Positions 12,401 through 24,827 of a DNA stretch of 64,000 nt are shown here, piece after piece (the stretch's first letter is position 1; each line of letters opens with the position of its first letter). The stretch is from Rhizophagus irregularis (Eukaryota; Glomeromycota; Glomeromycetes; Glomerales; Glomeraceae): NCBI RefSeq assembly GCF_026210795.1, contig NC_089445.1:682001-746000 (forward strand). The letters are read 5' to 3'. Made by a program: the position numbers and the translations under genes. The notes beneath the pieces are model-generated. The model was not told the origin of the DNA and ran no database searches. It was given only the letters and a program-made list of their open reading frames with translations.

Positions 12401-15042
12401 TAAAATTCTTCAGTAATAGACAACATATGTTCCATTCCCTCTTTAGAAGAAGAAATCAGAGTAGAATCATCCATAAACACCAAATTATTGATTTCTAAAA
12501 CATCTAGAGAATGAGAGCTTAATGAAACAAAATCGGGAGCCATTGGAGAAACCAGATGGTAAGAATCGTTTTTCTCATTATGGAGAGCAGTGAGCAAAGG
12601 GTCTAAATAAATAACCCATAAAAGCGGAGAGATAACTTCACCTTGGTCAATCCCAATTCTAACTCTATATGATGGAGTAGGGCCATGTGCAGTAATAACA
12701 CGATTGAAACGCGACATGAACAAGGAAAGTAGAAATTGAATAGCATTTTGTGGCAAACGTAAGCGCTGGAGAGCAAAACGCAACATGGATAGATCAACTG
12801 AATCAAACGCCTTTGAAATGTCTTGAGAGAAAATCCATAAAGGTTGTTTGGTAACTACCGAATCATGGATAATAGATTCCAGTGTAATAATAGGATCACG
12901 GTAGGAACCTCCAGGTAAACCAGCAAAGTTACCTCCTTGAAAAACATAGTGGGAAGCGAGCAAAGGAGCCAGACGATTGTAAAAAAGCTTAACCAAAGCC
13001 TTGCAAATCACTTCCAATAAAGTAATAGGACGAGTATTTTTAAGTTGGCATTTCCATTCATGCGGTTTGGAAATAGGAAAGACAGTAGCTTGTCTCCATA
13101 AATCAGGGATATTTGCGTCTGATAAACAGGCGCAAATTAGGTTAAAAAGAAGAGCAGAAGCAGAAGGTCCTAAATGTTTCAACATCTCATATGAGATCAT
13201 AGAAAGTCCTAGGGGCTTTTATCATTACATTTGGAGAAATCGTCGAACACCATTCTTCAAGGGTAGGAGGATCTATAAGTGAATCAAAAATAGTTGGAGA
13301 GACATCAGCAAGCGGCGCATAAGCATTAGACCATCGTTCAGGCAAATCCTGTATGGAAGAAGGAGGATTGGAGGTAATTGGAACAAAATTTTGAAAATGT
13401 TCAATGACTTCTTGATCAATGGCATCTGAAAAAGTTAATAAAGTAGGGCGTGTTGGATGATCAATAAAAACACGATCAAGAACGATTCGTCGTCTAGTTC
13501 GTGACAAGGCAGATTCAATAAAAGTAGAGATATCATTGGTGAAGTTATTATTCCGAGCATCAATTTTTGCCTGAATAGAAGAAGCTTGGAATTCTTTTTC
13601 TTTGAGCAAAAGGAGGCTCCGCAAAAGCAAAGTCATGTTCTCTAACATTTGAAGTAAATTAGCAAAATCATCAATTCGCTCATCACGAAGAGAAGAAGGA
13701 AGAACAATAGGAGTAACAAAAATTTGTTTGTAAACAAAAAGAAGATTGTTAAGACGTAAATAATATGAAGACCATTTGGACTCAAAACTAACAGAATATA
13801 AGGTAGGGTTTTTGTGAAGGAAACGGATAGTCTTAGCCACTTTAAACAAAACCGATAAGACTGGCATAAACTTTCTAGATCCTTAGACTTCTTCAGAGCA
13901 TAAGTATTGCCCACAATAATTGAGGGCAGCTGGGACATAGCAGCTTTAATAATCCTAGAATGAAGATATTCACACTTCTGATTTAGAGGCCAAGCATCAA
14001 AGACTAGTGGATCAATTGGACATAACTTATCCAAGTCAATAGCAAAAGCAGTCTACTGTTCTGTAGAAATAGAATCGTATTTAAAAACACGTCGAGTATT
14101 ACGACCAAGTTGACGAGCACGAGCAGATTTAATAGTATCTGACAGTAAGGAAGCGTCAAAATAGGTGATAATAGGGTTATGATCAGAAATGTGTAAATCA
14201 TAGGCATCAAAAATGGTTGATGTTAACATATGACGATGAAGAAGCGGGCAAGACCAAACAAAGTCAATTCGGGTAATAGTGTCCAAGTGGTGATAATTAC
14301 CTAAGGTACTAGATAAATTAAGGGGGATACAATCCTCATAATTATGATAAAGCAAATAATGAAATAATGTATGAATTCTTTTAGCGGCAACCTGAGGTTG
14401 ATGCAAAAATATGGGGTAAAATTTCTCCAAATTAATGTTAAAATCACCGCAAATAGCATGGTGAAAATTTTGTGAAAAAGTTTGAGAAATAAGAGAAATT
14501 AATTGATCAATGACTTCATATCGAAGAACAAGATCATTTGTAGGGGGAATATACACTACAAATATACGCAATTTAACATTGCCTTTAAAAAATAAGTCTA
14601 CAGAAAGAATTCAGGAAAAATGGGATTGATAAAATTGGACGTGAGTTGCTAGAGAGTTGTGTATAAACAAAGAGACACCGCCAGAAGAACGGCCGTGTTT
14701 AGTAGAATCCAAATCAGAATGGAAAGAAGTATAATCACAAACTCGCTTAGATAAAAATTTCATTTGTTTAGGCGATAAATGAGTATCAACAATACCACCA
14801 AAAGAAATATGGTTGTGAGAAAAGAAGGAAAAAATTTGGTCCATTTTAAATGAACCTTGACCAGGAGTTTTAAGACCATTAACATTAAAAGAAGAAATGT
14901 TAAAAGAATTGGGAATGAGTGAAGTAGAGGAAGAGGAAGAAAATAATGTATCAGATAAAGGATCATTAAAAATATCACTAAAATCAACAGGGTTAGGGGG
15001 ATTTCGCACAAAGGTATCATAATCTATATTATTGTTCATCAT
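9458..15042 (-). pseudogene. LINE ORF2: endonuclease, reverse transcriptase, RNase H (frameshifted)
   Basis: The order on the minus strand is as follows. At 15042-14053 is the AP-type endonuclease (SSFNVNGLK, GDFNINL, DHNPII), with a frameshift near 14600. At 14053-14055 is an in-frame TAG. A linker follows to about 13200 with further shifts near 13870 and 13205. At 13200 to about 10780 is the reverse transcriptase: the palm shows SQDISKAFDSVD and the catalytic box FMDD (the usual motif is YADD or FADD). The RNase H starts with FYTDGSL, then shifts frame near 10780 into 10771-9905 (EAAAIYAAL, TNSQSS). Where the family normally has TDSQ, this copy reads TNSQ, so a catalytic Asp is replaced by Asn. 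The C-terminal tail lies in 9856-9458 after another shift. The copy is clearly non-functional as it stands. Confidence 0.85.
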
Positions 15043-15089
15043 TATTACACTATGATAGAAATTACGGGGTGAAAAAGGAGAATAACAAA

Positions 15090-17235
15090 TTAATCAGACG
15101 AAGTCTTATTGACTAAGTCCGAGGAGGAGCCACCAGAAATGGAGCTAATAAATCTTTCAATAGAGCCAGATAAGTGGTCGAATTTGTTATCTAAAGATCG
15201 TTGAAAGGAATAAATTTCAGCACGTTCTTTATTAATAGACGCTTCATCAGCAGTTTCGGGAATGGGGGAAGAAAAAATGGTAGAACGGGGAATAGGAACC
15301 GGTGGGGAAGGGAGAACCGGACCGGAAGTAGGCTTGTTTGAAGTGGGCGGGTTAGATTGTGTTAGATAAGGGGGGTGCATTGGTGATTATCAACAAGCAT
15401 ATGTGAAGAATTATTGGGATCAGGTGGAAGAACATCGTCCTGTAGGTGCCCAAAAGCCTGACGTTCCAGCCGAGACATCCTCTGATCAGCTAATTCAAGA
15501 GCATGAATTCTAGCATATACACTAGCCATATCTTCTTGAAGGCTTTTAAGCACTGAAAGAATCTCTTGAATTTGGGAACAATTAGGATCCACCAAGGGAG
15601 GTTTGTGGCCAGACGAGTTGGGAGTAGCAATGTTATTACGTTGAGAAGTAGAAAAGAAAACTGAACGGTCTTTGCCTTTACGCTCATTAGATCGAGGTCG
15701 TTGAGCAGATTGAGTAGAATTACGGAAATTAGAAGAATTAGGCGAAGAAGTATTATTGGTGGTATTGTGATTCCGTTTAGCATTATTAGCTGAATGGTTA
15801 CGTTGTCGAAAATTAGAACGATCTTTGGATTGAGAACGGGAATGATATCTACTGCGATTAGCAGAAGAATTATTATTATTAGATTGACCAATATTGAAAT
15901 GTTTTTTCAGGTGTGCGACAGGATTGCGAGTGCGTGAGCGACCTCGAGAGTTGTTCAATGGGCATGCAGTAGGAGCGCAGCCAAGTTTGCCACATCTATG
16001 GCAAAGCTTGTTTGTATTCTCCGAAAGTTTCCACTGGAGTCGATGACCTTGCAAGGCAATTGATTGTTCCATTGCGGTGTCCATCATTTGTTGCGATTTA
16101 AAAGTGATGTAAGCCCATCGTTTAGGTTTATAAGAATTAAGAGACAGGGGGATATTAACGCCACGCACTCCAACTCTCGTACAGGGTGCTAAATGCGCAT
16201 CTTTTGTGTTAGGAGGGAGGGGCGAGATAAAACAGCAACGAATTCACGTCGCGATTTCTTTTGATCAAGGGTAAGGGAGCATGGTGTAATACGTAAACAA
16301 GTAGAATAACAATAGATCGCCCACTGTTTATCCATAAAATGTTGGATGGAGAAGACATCATCATAAATGATACGAGCTTGTTGGACTTTAGCATTAGCAC
16401 GTGTATGAAGGCGACAGGATTGTATGTTACCATACTTTTTGAAAAGAGCAGTAATATCTCATTTCTTTGCATGAAGAACGGGATGTCGGTAACTTGGATA
16501 GCTTGAAGATCTTCATCGGTTCGGAGTTGCTGTGGGTCAGTAGAAAAAATCTGAAATCGGCAAGATCATCAATGTCAGAGCGGAGGCATCACGTTCAGGT
16601 GGTCGAGTTAAAATGAATAACCAATCTTTTGAGGTCGCAGAACCGACATGCGGGCGCGCGGCCATGTAGGAGTGATAAGTTTCCAAAAGGAGATTATTGA
16701 CAGCGTCAATCATAGCCCGATTGGTAGGATATTTTTTGACAAATTCAGGGGAAATATTAGGCGCCGCAGCAGCCCGATATTCACGCCAATGGAAATAGTG
16801 GGCGTGTCGAGGAAAGAGGAGAAGTATCATTGGTATCCATAATGTCCTTATTAGGAGACACGTCTAAGGGGAAGTTTCTTTGTCTTTTGGAGCATGCATG
16901 GACGCGTCGGTACCAGACGTGACAGAACCAGGCGCAGAAGGCGCAGTAGTATCTTTGGGAGGAGGAGACGAAAAATTGTCAGCATTATTTTGTTGAGGAG
17001 GAGTAGTATTGCTACCTTCAGCGCCAGCCGCTGAGTCAGCGACGTAGTCTTCTTCCATAGGATTTTCTGGGAGCGTACAGGTACGTTTGGAAGGGTTGTT
17101 TTTATTGTTTGTTTGTTCATTATCAGAGTTTGAAACGTCAGAGCCAGAGTCTTTATTTTTGTTTCGTTTGTCTTGATGCTTGGCAGGTCCCCCGTTAGGG
17201 TTATTGCCAGCTTTTTTGTTACCTTTGGGAGGCAT
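15090..17235 (-). pseudogene. LINE ORF1: nucleic-acid-binding protein with zinc knuckle (frameshifted)
   Basis: Starts with MPPKGNKKAG at 17235. The first 120 residues (to 16864) are polar and low in complexity. The frame then shifts into 16830-16537 and again into 16472-16209. At 16168-15362 it carries the Cys/His cluster CHRCGKLGCAPTACP, followed by an Arg/Ser/Asn-rich basic region. A further shift leads to 15380-15090. This is the usual layout of an RNA-binding ORF1 with an RRM-like or globular middle followed by a knuckle, but I cannot confirm a fold for the middle part. It lies 48 bp upstream of ORF2. Confidence 0.7.
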
Positions 17236-17347
17236 TTTAATAGTAAAATAAGAGATGTGTTAATATGAAGAATAAAAATTTCTTCTGCGAAATTTTTGAC
17301 CAAGGATCTACAAGAAAGAGTTGGCAGATCAAGTCACACTTTTGGCA

Positions 17348-17598
17348 GATTGGCCAGGACCCCGGATATCTCCAAAATAGGTCGCTAAGTCACACTTTCG
17401 GCAGATTGGCCCATTTTTCGAGAACAAAAAAATCGTTTTTTGTAAATATCTCGGCATCCAGTAGTCCAATTTTGATGAACTTTTTTTTTAAATTGTAGAG
17501 CTAAATGAGGGCTACAAAATAAAAAAAAGTTCATTAAAATTGAATTACTGGATGCTGAGATATTTACAAAAAACGATTTTTTGAGTTTCAGCAAAAAG
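17348..17598. repeat. Left part of a GGACCCCGGATATC hairpin element
   Basis: Begins with AGGACCCCGGATATCT (about 17356). It holds a second copy of the LINE target motif (AAGTCACACTTTCGG, from about 17393). At 17432-17577 is a hairpin whose arms are ATCGTTTTTTGTAAATAT and its reverse complement, extending over about 42 bp per arm with few mismatches. The element is cut at 17598/17599 by the 1.48 kb element; its right end resumes after 19077. Confidence 0.65.
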
Positions 17599-19077
17599 CA
17601 TATGTGCCGATTTTTGGAATTAGTCTAAATTAAGATTTTTATAAAAATTTAATATTTTAGTAAGATTAACATTACACAAATCTAAATTAAATATGTGTTA
17701 CATATTTACGTAACTCAGATTTATTAAAAAATAAAAAAAAATTTTTTAATCAATATTCAAAAATAACGGTAATAACCACTTCTTTTTCCCCATCACTCCC
17801 ATCACTTTTCCATCATTTTTCTATTCACTTTTATTAAATATGACAAAAAAGTTTATAAGCAAATATAGCAGTTATTTTTAAGTGGTAAGTAAAAGAAAAA
17901 ACTTAATATTTTATATACATAGATAAGACATATTTTTTCATAATTTTTAGCATTAATTTATTGTTTTTTCTTTGTAAAAAATACATGCAAATAAAAAATA
18001 ATTATGATGTAAAATAGTTGTAAAATGAATAATAAGATATTCTTTTTTTTTCAAAATAACTAATTATATATTTGTTTTTTATCTTTTAAAATTATTTTAT
18101 TAGATTTATTCTACTAAAATCCTTAAATGGCAAATAAAATCTTTTAAATAAAGTAAAAGAATTTGGGATTCTCTTATGAAAGCATTTTTTGGTAAGAAAT
18201 AAAATTTTCAGATCGGACTTTATGCAGGTGACAAAATCGTGCATTATTATTCCTGGAGATATGCTAACGTCATCATTTTACATTCATTTGAAAGCTGAGA
18301 ATTTGCTCTATCGTAAGAATCAAAGATCAGGAAAATTGGATCACTGGATGAGGCGTAATTAACGATCAAAGTCAAATCAAATTTAAAAATTAAAAATAAA
18401 TATATTAGACGTAATTATTCACAATCCAGTGATTCAATTCATTCGATTTTAGGCTTATTAGATAGACCTCAATTTTCTCTTTCAAATGAATATAATTTCA
18501 TTCGTGTAGCTTGCATCTACAGGTATTTAATAAATTTTTTTATATCAGATTTTATCAAATTTATAAAATTTTATATTAATAATATAATTGATGATTCCTA
18601 AACATCTACATATATTAAACGAATTATTTTAAATTTATTTTAAAGATAAAAGTTGGCATCACCTTAGGGAGCAAAGATCATTCAAATTGAATCACTATAT
18701 GTGAAGTAATTAATGATCAAATTTAGATAAAATTCAATAATATACTGAACGTGATTACTGAACAACTAGTGATTCAATTCACTTGATTTTAGATTCATTA
18801 GATAGATCTCGATTTTCTCTTTCAAATGAATGTAAATTTATTTGTATAGCTTATTTCTACGAAGAATTGTCAATGATTTTGTCATGAGAGTTATATTTGA
18901 TCTTTTAAATTTTAATGATATCTTATATTAAAAAAAAATTAAAAATTATATAATTAATTAGTTTTTTTTGCATTATCTGGTATAAATTTATTATTCTTAT
19001 ATAAATGATAATTTATATTTGCTTTAATAAAATTATTTTTGTGTAAAAAAATTAAATTCCAAGGATCGGCCCATATG
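17599..19077 (+). mobile_element. 1.48 kb non-coding element, copy 1
   Basis: Bounded by imperfect inverted ends starting CATATGTGCCGATTTTTGG on the left and CATATGGGCCGATCCTTGG (reverse complement) on the right. It has no ORF. An internal duplication around 18420-18540 and 18775-18870 shares GATTTTAG and TTTTCTCTTTCAAATGAAT. A nearly identical copy lies in inverted orientation at 20729-22208. It sits inside a hairpin element, with AAAAAG on the left matching the uninterrupted copy near 19320-19326. Confidence 0.75.
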
Positions 19078-19373
19078 AGGGGTGTTTTTGGCCAAAAGTC
19101 CATTATGACCTTTATATTAGATATCCGGGGTCCTGATTGGCCCATTTTTCAGAAGTTCAAAAAATCGTTTTTTGTAAATATTTCGGCATCTAGTGGTCCA
19201 ATTTTAATGATTTTTTTTTTAAATTGTAGAGCTAAATTGGTGCTACAAAATAAAAAAAGTTCATTAAAATTGAATCACTGGATGCTGAGATATTTACAAA
19301 AAACGATTTTTTGAGTTTTAGCAAAAAGGGCCAAAAGTCCATTATGACCTTTATATTAGATATCCGGGGTCCT
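19078..19373. repeat. Right end of the interrupted hairpin element plus a second hairpin copy
   Basis: 19078-19134 ends in ATATCCGGGGTCCT, the inverted partner of the left end at 17356. Directly after it is another unit (19135-19373) with the hairpin 19164-19307 and the same ATATCCGGGGTCCT end. The second unit supplies the 'empty' version of the site where the 1.48 kb element inserted. Confidence 0.65.
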
Positions 19374-19379
19374 CATTAA

Positions 19380-20060
19380 CCTAATATTTCATTTTTTATT
19401 CTTTTTTAGGCAGGTCTTCACTCTTTGAACATGACATTTCAGTAAGTAATTTTTTCTTTCATTTATTTTAATGAAACACTTATTAATATTTCATTTTATT
19501 TCTTTTTTTTTAGTCAGTTTCTTCAAAACTTTTTTGACGTGAATTTGTAAGTTTTTTCTTTAATTTATTTATTTTTTCTTTTATTTATTTTAGTGAAACA
19601 TTTACTAATGTTTCATTATTATTTTTTTTTTAGACAGATCTTAGATTCTAGTAAGAAATCAGAAAGTTTTATTTATTTTAATAAACAATTCTAATATTTT
19701 GTTATCTTCTTTTTTTAGATGGCTTACTCTTTAGGTCTGAACATGTTGGATTTAGGTACTTCGATTATTCTCTTTTTTTTAGACAATCAGTTTATTAGAC
19801 ATGTAGATTTTGGTAAGTATTGAAGTTTTCTTTGATTTATTTCTTTTAATGAAATGTCTTACTAACGTTTTGATTTTTATCTTTTTTTTTTTAGATGACT
19901 AAATGACCAAGTCTTTAGAAGTGTAGAAATTTGGTAAGAAGAATCCAAAGTATTTTTTTGAATGTATTTCTTTTAGTGAACTAAGTTTTATTAATTTAAT
20001 TTTATTCTCTTTTTTATTAGACAACCTGGTTTCCGGATGCATTAAAATTCGTTAAAGAAT
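19380..20060 (+). repeat. Array of intron-like units with micro-exons (array 2)
   Basis: Seven units in about 650 bp. The segments between AG and GT are 19410-19441, 19514-19546, 19634-19650, 19719-19755, 19783-19812, 19895-19933 and one starting at 20021. Each has a T-rich tract ending in AG upstream; the first six are followed by GTAAG or GTACT. Branch-point-like TACTAA occurs at about 19604 and 19860 within GAAACATTTACTAATGTTTC-type palindromes. Segments are 17-39 nt and contain stop codons, so a conventional ORF is not supported. Confidence 0.6.
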
Positions 20061-20439
20061 TAGAAGTCTTTTAATTTTAAATAGCAGGGAGTGTCTTTAG
20101 AGGTGGTGGAAATTTAATTAGTTATAATATAAAAAATACATTATACTATGTAATATAACAGAATAATATACATAATAAATATAATAATAAAATTGAGTAG
20201 TAAAATAATATTGAATATCAATATTAAATTAGCATAACATACTATTATTTTTTATACATTTAAATTAAGTATTTTAGTTATATTAATTTTTTAATGCAAA
20301 TTAATACATAAATTTATTAATATATTAGTGATAAAAAAATAATACTTATTGAATACTGAAACTTGTTTAATAAGCACTTAAATTAAATATTCTTAAAGCA
20401 TTTAATAAATGGTTGGTAAATGCTTAGTTTAACTTCATG
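20061..20439. other. AT-rich spacer
   Basis: Built mostly of A/T with many ATAAT repeats. No exon or element end recognised. Confidence 0.5.
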
Positions 20440-20529
20440 ATGTAAATGTAAATCAAGAAATATGATAATGCTGATGTTTAACATTTTGTTGAATAACTCA
20501 TTAGCCAGTGATCGTAAAAGAATAAAACT

Positions 20530-20650
20530 GGTACTGTTACCTGAGGAATTAAGTACTCAGTATAATGGTTGCCTATGGAAATGATAGGATACTAGTTTGA
20601 GGATATCTCAAAAAGAGGTAGAGGGAGGCTTGGCCATAAACACTAGCAGA
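20530..20650. mobile_element. 121 bp insertion flanked by a 16 bp direct repeat
   Basis: GTAAAAGAATAAAACT (20514-20529) and GTAAAAGGATAAAACT (20651-20666) flank it. The uninterrupted relative near 55948 has only one copy of this sequence. A long, exact-length duplication suggests target-primed (non-LTR) insertion, but I see no poly(A) tail. Confidence 0.55.
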
Positions 20651-20728
20651 GTAAAAGGATAAAACTACCACCATTCAATTAGTTTCAGTGAGACAATTCT
20701 AACAAGCTACGATACATTTTGTATGATT

Positions 20729-22208
20729 CATATGGGCTGATCCTTGGAATCTAATTTTTTTACACAAAAATAATTTTATTAAAGCAAATATAAATTATCA
20801 TTTATATAAGAATAATAAATTTATACTAGATAATGCAAAAAAAACTAATTAATTATATAATTTTTAATTTTTTTTTAATATAAGATATCATTAAAATTTA
20901 AAAGATCAAATATAACTCTCATGACAAAATCATTGATAATTCTTCGTAGAAATAAGCTATACAAATAAATTTACATTCATTTGAAAGAGAAAATCGAGAT
21001 CTATCTAATGAATCTAAAATCAAGTGAATTGAATCACTAGTTGTTCAGTAATCACGTTCAGTATATTTATTGAATTTTATCTAAATTTGATCATTAATTA
21101 CTTCACATGTAGTGATTCAATTTGAATGATCTTTGCTCCCTAAGGTGATGCCAACTTTTATCTTTAAAATAAATTTAAAATAATTCGTTTAATATATGTA
21201 GATGTTTAGGAATCATCAATTATATTATTAATATAAAATTTTATAAGTTTGATAAAATCTGATATAAAAAAATTTATTAAATACCTGTAGATGCAAGCTA
21301 CACGAATGAAATTATATTCATTTGAAAGAGAAAATCGAGGTCTATCTAATAAGCCTAAAATCGAATAAATTGAATCACTGGATTGTGAATAATTACGTCT
21401 AATATATTTATTTTTAATTTTTAAATTTGATTTGACTTTGATCGTTAATTACGCCTCATCCAGTGATCCAATTTTCCTGATCTTTGATTCTTACGATAGA
21501 GCAAATTCTCAGCTTTCAAATGAATGTAAAATGATGACGTTAGCATATCTCCAGGAATAATAATGCACGATTTTGTCACCTGCATAAAGTCCGATCTGAA
21601 AATTCTATTTCTTACCAAAAAATGCTTTCATAAGAGAATCCCAAATTCTTTTACTTTATTTAAAAGATTTTATTTGCCATTTAAGGATTTTAGTAGAATA
21701 AATCTAATAAAATAATTTTAAAAGATAAAAAACAAATATATAATTAGTTATTTTGAAAAAAAAGAATATCTTATTATTCATTTTACAACTATTTTACATC
21801 ATAATTATTTTTTATTTGCATGTATTTTTTACAAAGAAAAAACAATAAATTAAAGCTAAAAATTATGAAAAAATATGTCTTATCTATGTATATAAAATAT
21901 TAAGTTTTTTCTTTTACTTACCACTTAAAAATAACTGCTATATTTGCTTATAAACTTTTTTGTCATATTTAATAAAAGTGAATAGAAAAATGATGGAAAA
22001 GTGATGGGCAGTGATGGGAAAAAAGAAGTGGTTATTACCGTTATTTTTGAATATTGATTAAAAAAATTTTTTTTATTTTTTATTAAATCTGGGTTACGTA
22101 AATATGTAACACATATTTAATTTAGATTTGTGTAATGTTAATCTTACTAAAATATTAAATTTTTATAAAAATCTTAATTTAAACTAATTCCAAAAATCGG
22201 CACATATG
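20729..22208 (-). mobile_element. 1.48 kb non-coding element, copy 2 (inverted)
   Basis: The reverse complement of 17599-19077 with only scattered differences, so the two copies are recent. Ends are CATATGGGCTGATCCTTGG and, at the right, CCAAAAATCGGCACATATG. The flanks GTATGATT and TATTAGATGCC join to give the sequence seen uninterrupted near 56021-56036, so the boundaries are precise, with at most one or two duplicated bases. No ORF. Confidence 0.75.
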
Positions 22209-22426
22209 TATTAGATGCCAAGTTATTTAATATATTCGTTATATAACTGTGATTATAACCAGTTCTTTTTAATATAAGATTTTTGAGAATAGGTGTGATA
22301 GTAACTATAAATAGATTGTGACTATATAGGATAGATTTTAATAATAAAGTGTTTTGAATATTCAACTAGTGTGACTATATAGTGAAATATGACTATAATG
22401 GGAGTGACTATAGAGGGAGTTGACTG

Positions 22427-24827
22427 TAACAATTTTTATCTAATCAAATCTGAGGCCTAGGATAAGCATCTGGACTGTAGTTCAGGATAAGGATACTTAA
22501 CAAACAAAACAAACAAAAGCATTCTTATCCTGGACCATGGTCCAGATGCTTATCCTGGACCTGCAAATCTAATTGGATGAGATTATTTTGTGTAATATTT
22601 GTCTTTAAAAATATGTTTTTTAAAAAAAATAACAAAATGCCTTTTTTAAAAGTATTTAATACTACTTCTTTAAAGTAAAAATTTGTATTTTGGTATGCAT
22701 TTTATTAAACTTTATTAATAAATAAGTAAAATTGCATATATAACTTTATAAAAAAGGTCTTTACATTATTTTTTACTGTAATTTTATTATTAAAATTATT
22801 TTAATGTTAATATCAAAACAATAGTACAAAGTAATATTATATTAACTTTAAAAGTAATATTTTAAATGTGTAATTTATAAACTTTTTTAAACAACTTTGC
22901 TTAACCCCAAAACTTTAAAAAAAATACTTGATTTTCAGAATAATATCAATATATCATAAAACTCTTCAAAAAAAAAAAAACATTTAGTATTATCATAAAA
23001 CTACAATAAATACAATTAAAATTAAAATATACAAACTGAAATGAAATATGAAATCTAAGTACTAACATACTACAAAAAAGAATAGAAAAAGAGTGAAAGA
23101 TAGGAAGAGTAAAAGGTAAAATAAATTATATCAGAGTTATGTAATAAAAGTGCTGATTAGCCAATCAAAAGTTGACTGGCTTAGAATAAGCATCTGGACT
23201 GGTGGATCAGGTTAAGAATAGCTGGTAGTTATCACTTTTTTACCCCACGTGATTTTATGTCACATCAGCCTTATTTATTTATTTATTTACATTTAACAAT
23301 AGTGACTTTATAACTTTTGTAACTCTTTCTTCTTCTTTTTTCTTTCTTTAATGTCAAACAAAAAGTTTATAAAAAGCTGTAAATATCAAGTTTAAGTAAT
23401 TATTTAAGTATAAAATTTATTGTTAATTTATTTTTAACTACTATATTAACTGTTTTTTATTTTTTTTATTTATCTTTTTTATATAAAGGTTAGAGCATAA
23501 TTTTAGTAATTTGGTCATTCTTTGAAAGCTAAATAAAATTGCTTAACAAGTATAGTATTACTCAAATAATTATTTTTATTGAATTATTTTACATATTTAT
23601 GAAGTTATAATTATACTTTACATTTTTTAAATCTCTTTAGGCAATGCATATTTATATATTTATTTAGATTATTTATCATACTTGTTTTATTATATCTATT
23701 AGGAGAGTTAGAAGATGTGAGTTTTTATATTTATTTTTATGAGTTACATATTTTATTTTATTAATAAATAAGCAGATATAAATTTTCAAGTAAAAATTAA
23801 ACGAACTTATCATTTTTATCAATAAAGTATATCTTATTATTTTTATTATTTTATTAACTTTTAATAAATAATTTTTTTTATTAAATTTAAAACATAAATT
23901 TTAAGAGCAAGAATTTTAATATTTTAAAAGTGCAAGAAGTGAAAAATTTTGCAATTAAAATTTTTCTAAGATAAATGTTATACAAAAAAGCAAATAAGGT
24001 TGATGCGTCACAAAAAATCACATGAGGGTAGAAAAGTGATGGTGATACTGGAATAAATTGTAACATAAAAACTGCAAGTATTAGTTAAAATGATATAGTT
24101 TAAAGAATTTGAAAAAGAATTTATAACAATTTCACTGAATAATAGTAAGTTTCAAAGTGCAGTTTATGTGATAAATAATGAAAACTTATAGTATATTTCA
24201 TTCAGGCAAACACTAAGAAAAACAGAAAACCATAATTAAAGAATTACAAATAAATACTCTAACTATTTCCTCTGAAGAGTATGTTGAATGCTCATAAGGA
24301 GTTTAGTTTATTATTGCATATGGTCTCCTATTAAATGCAAATTTATCAATTGAAGTATCACTAGTAATGTTTTTTTATTTTGTTTATTGTATGGTATACA
24401 TAAACTTTTAATATTTAACTCAATATCATAAACAAAAAAATCAAATTAGAAGTAAAAGAGACTATTCTGAATGAATTTTAATTCATCCAAGCGATCTATG
24501 CTTGATAATGAAACCTATAAGATATCAAAGAGAAAAATTGGTAATGATTCTGAAGATCTATAAGAATCAATAGAAGATAATTTATATTTCATTTCAGAAC
24601 ATGTTTCATATTTTAGGCTGAACTTTAATGAAGCATGTATTCTTATACTTACTAATATTTACAAATATAAAAAAACTTTTAATGATTATCATTATCACAA
24701 AAATAGGGTTTAAATTATCATATTAACCAGAAAATTTTAAAAATTTATAATAATGCGAAATAATAGTAATCTTTTTTTTAAGTTTTTTTTTAAAAATAAT
24801 TACTACTAATATTAAATACACATATAC
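22427..24827. other. Gene-free AT-rich spacer with a small fold-back
   Basis: At 22459-22556 a perfect 17 bp inverted repeat (AGGATAAGCATCTGGAC) bounds a hairpin, and a related single arm lies near 23187. 24475-24600 contains short open stretches, interrupted by stops, that could be the start of a dead gene. Otherwise I see only A/T-rich sequence and homopolymers. Confidence 0.5.

Larger units (their letters stand above)
9128..17330 (-). mobile_element. Decayed 8.2 kb LINE (ORF1 zinc-knuckle protein; ORF2 endonuclease-RT-RNase H)
   Basis: A full-length-looking non-LTR retrotransposon on the minus strand. AAGTCACACTTTTGG flanks both sides (9113-9127 and 17333-17347), which fits a 15 bp target-site duplication. 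ORF1 has a Cys/His knuckle. ORF2 has, in order, an exonuclease-endonuclease-phosphatase domain, a reverse transcriptase with an FMDD box, and RNase H. RNase H after RT places it with the I/Tad1-like LINE groups. Both ORFs carry frameshifts and at least one in-frame stop, so this copy cannot make intact proteins. Confidence 0.85.
20440..22426 (+). mobile_element. Mariner-like non-autonomous element, left-truncated and doubly interrupted
   Basis: 20440-20728 and 22209-22426 together match 55870-56243 of the intact element. The right end is the same (GGGAGTTGACTG followed by TA). Two later insertions split it: a 121 bp piece at 20530-20650 and the 1.48 kb element at 20729-22208. The expected left end (CAGTCAACTC) is not visible upstream. 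It has no ORF. Confidence 0.7.
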
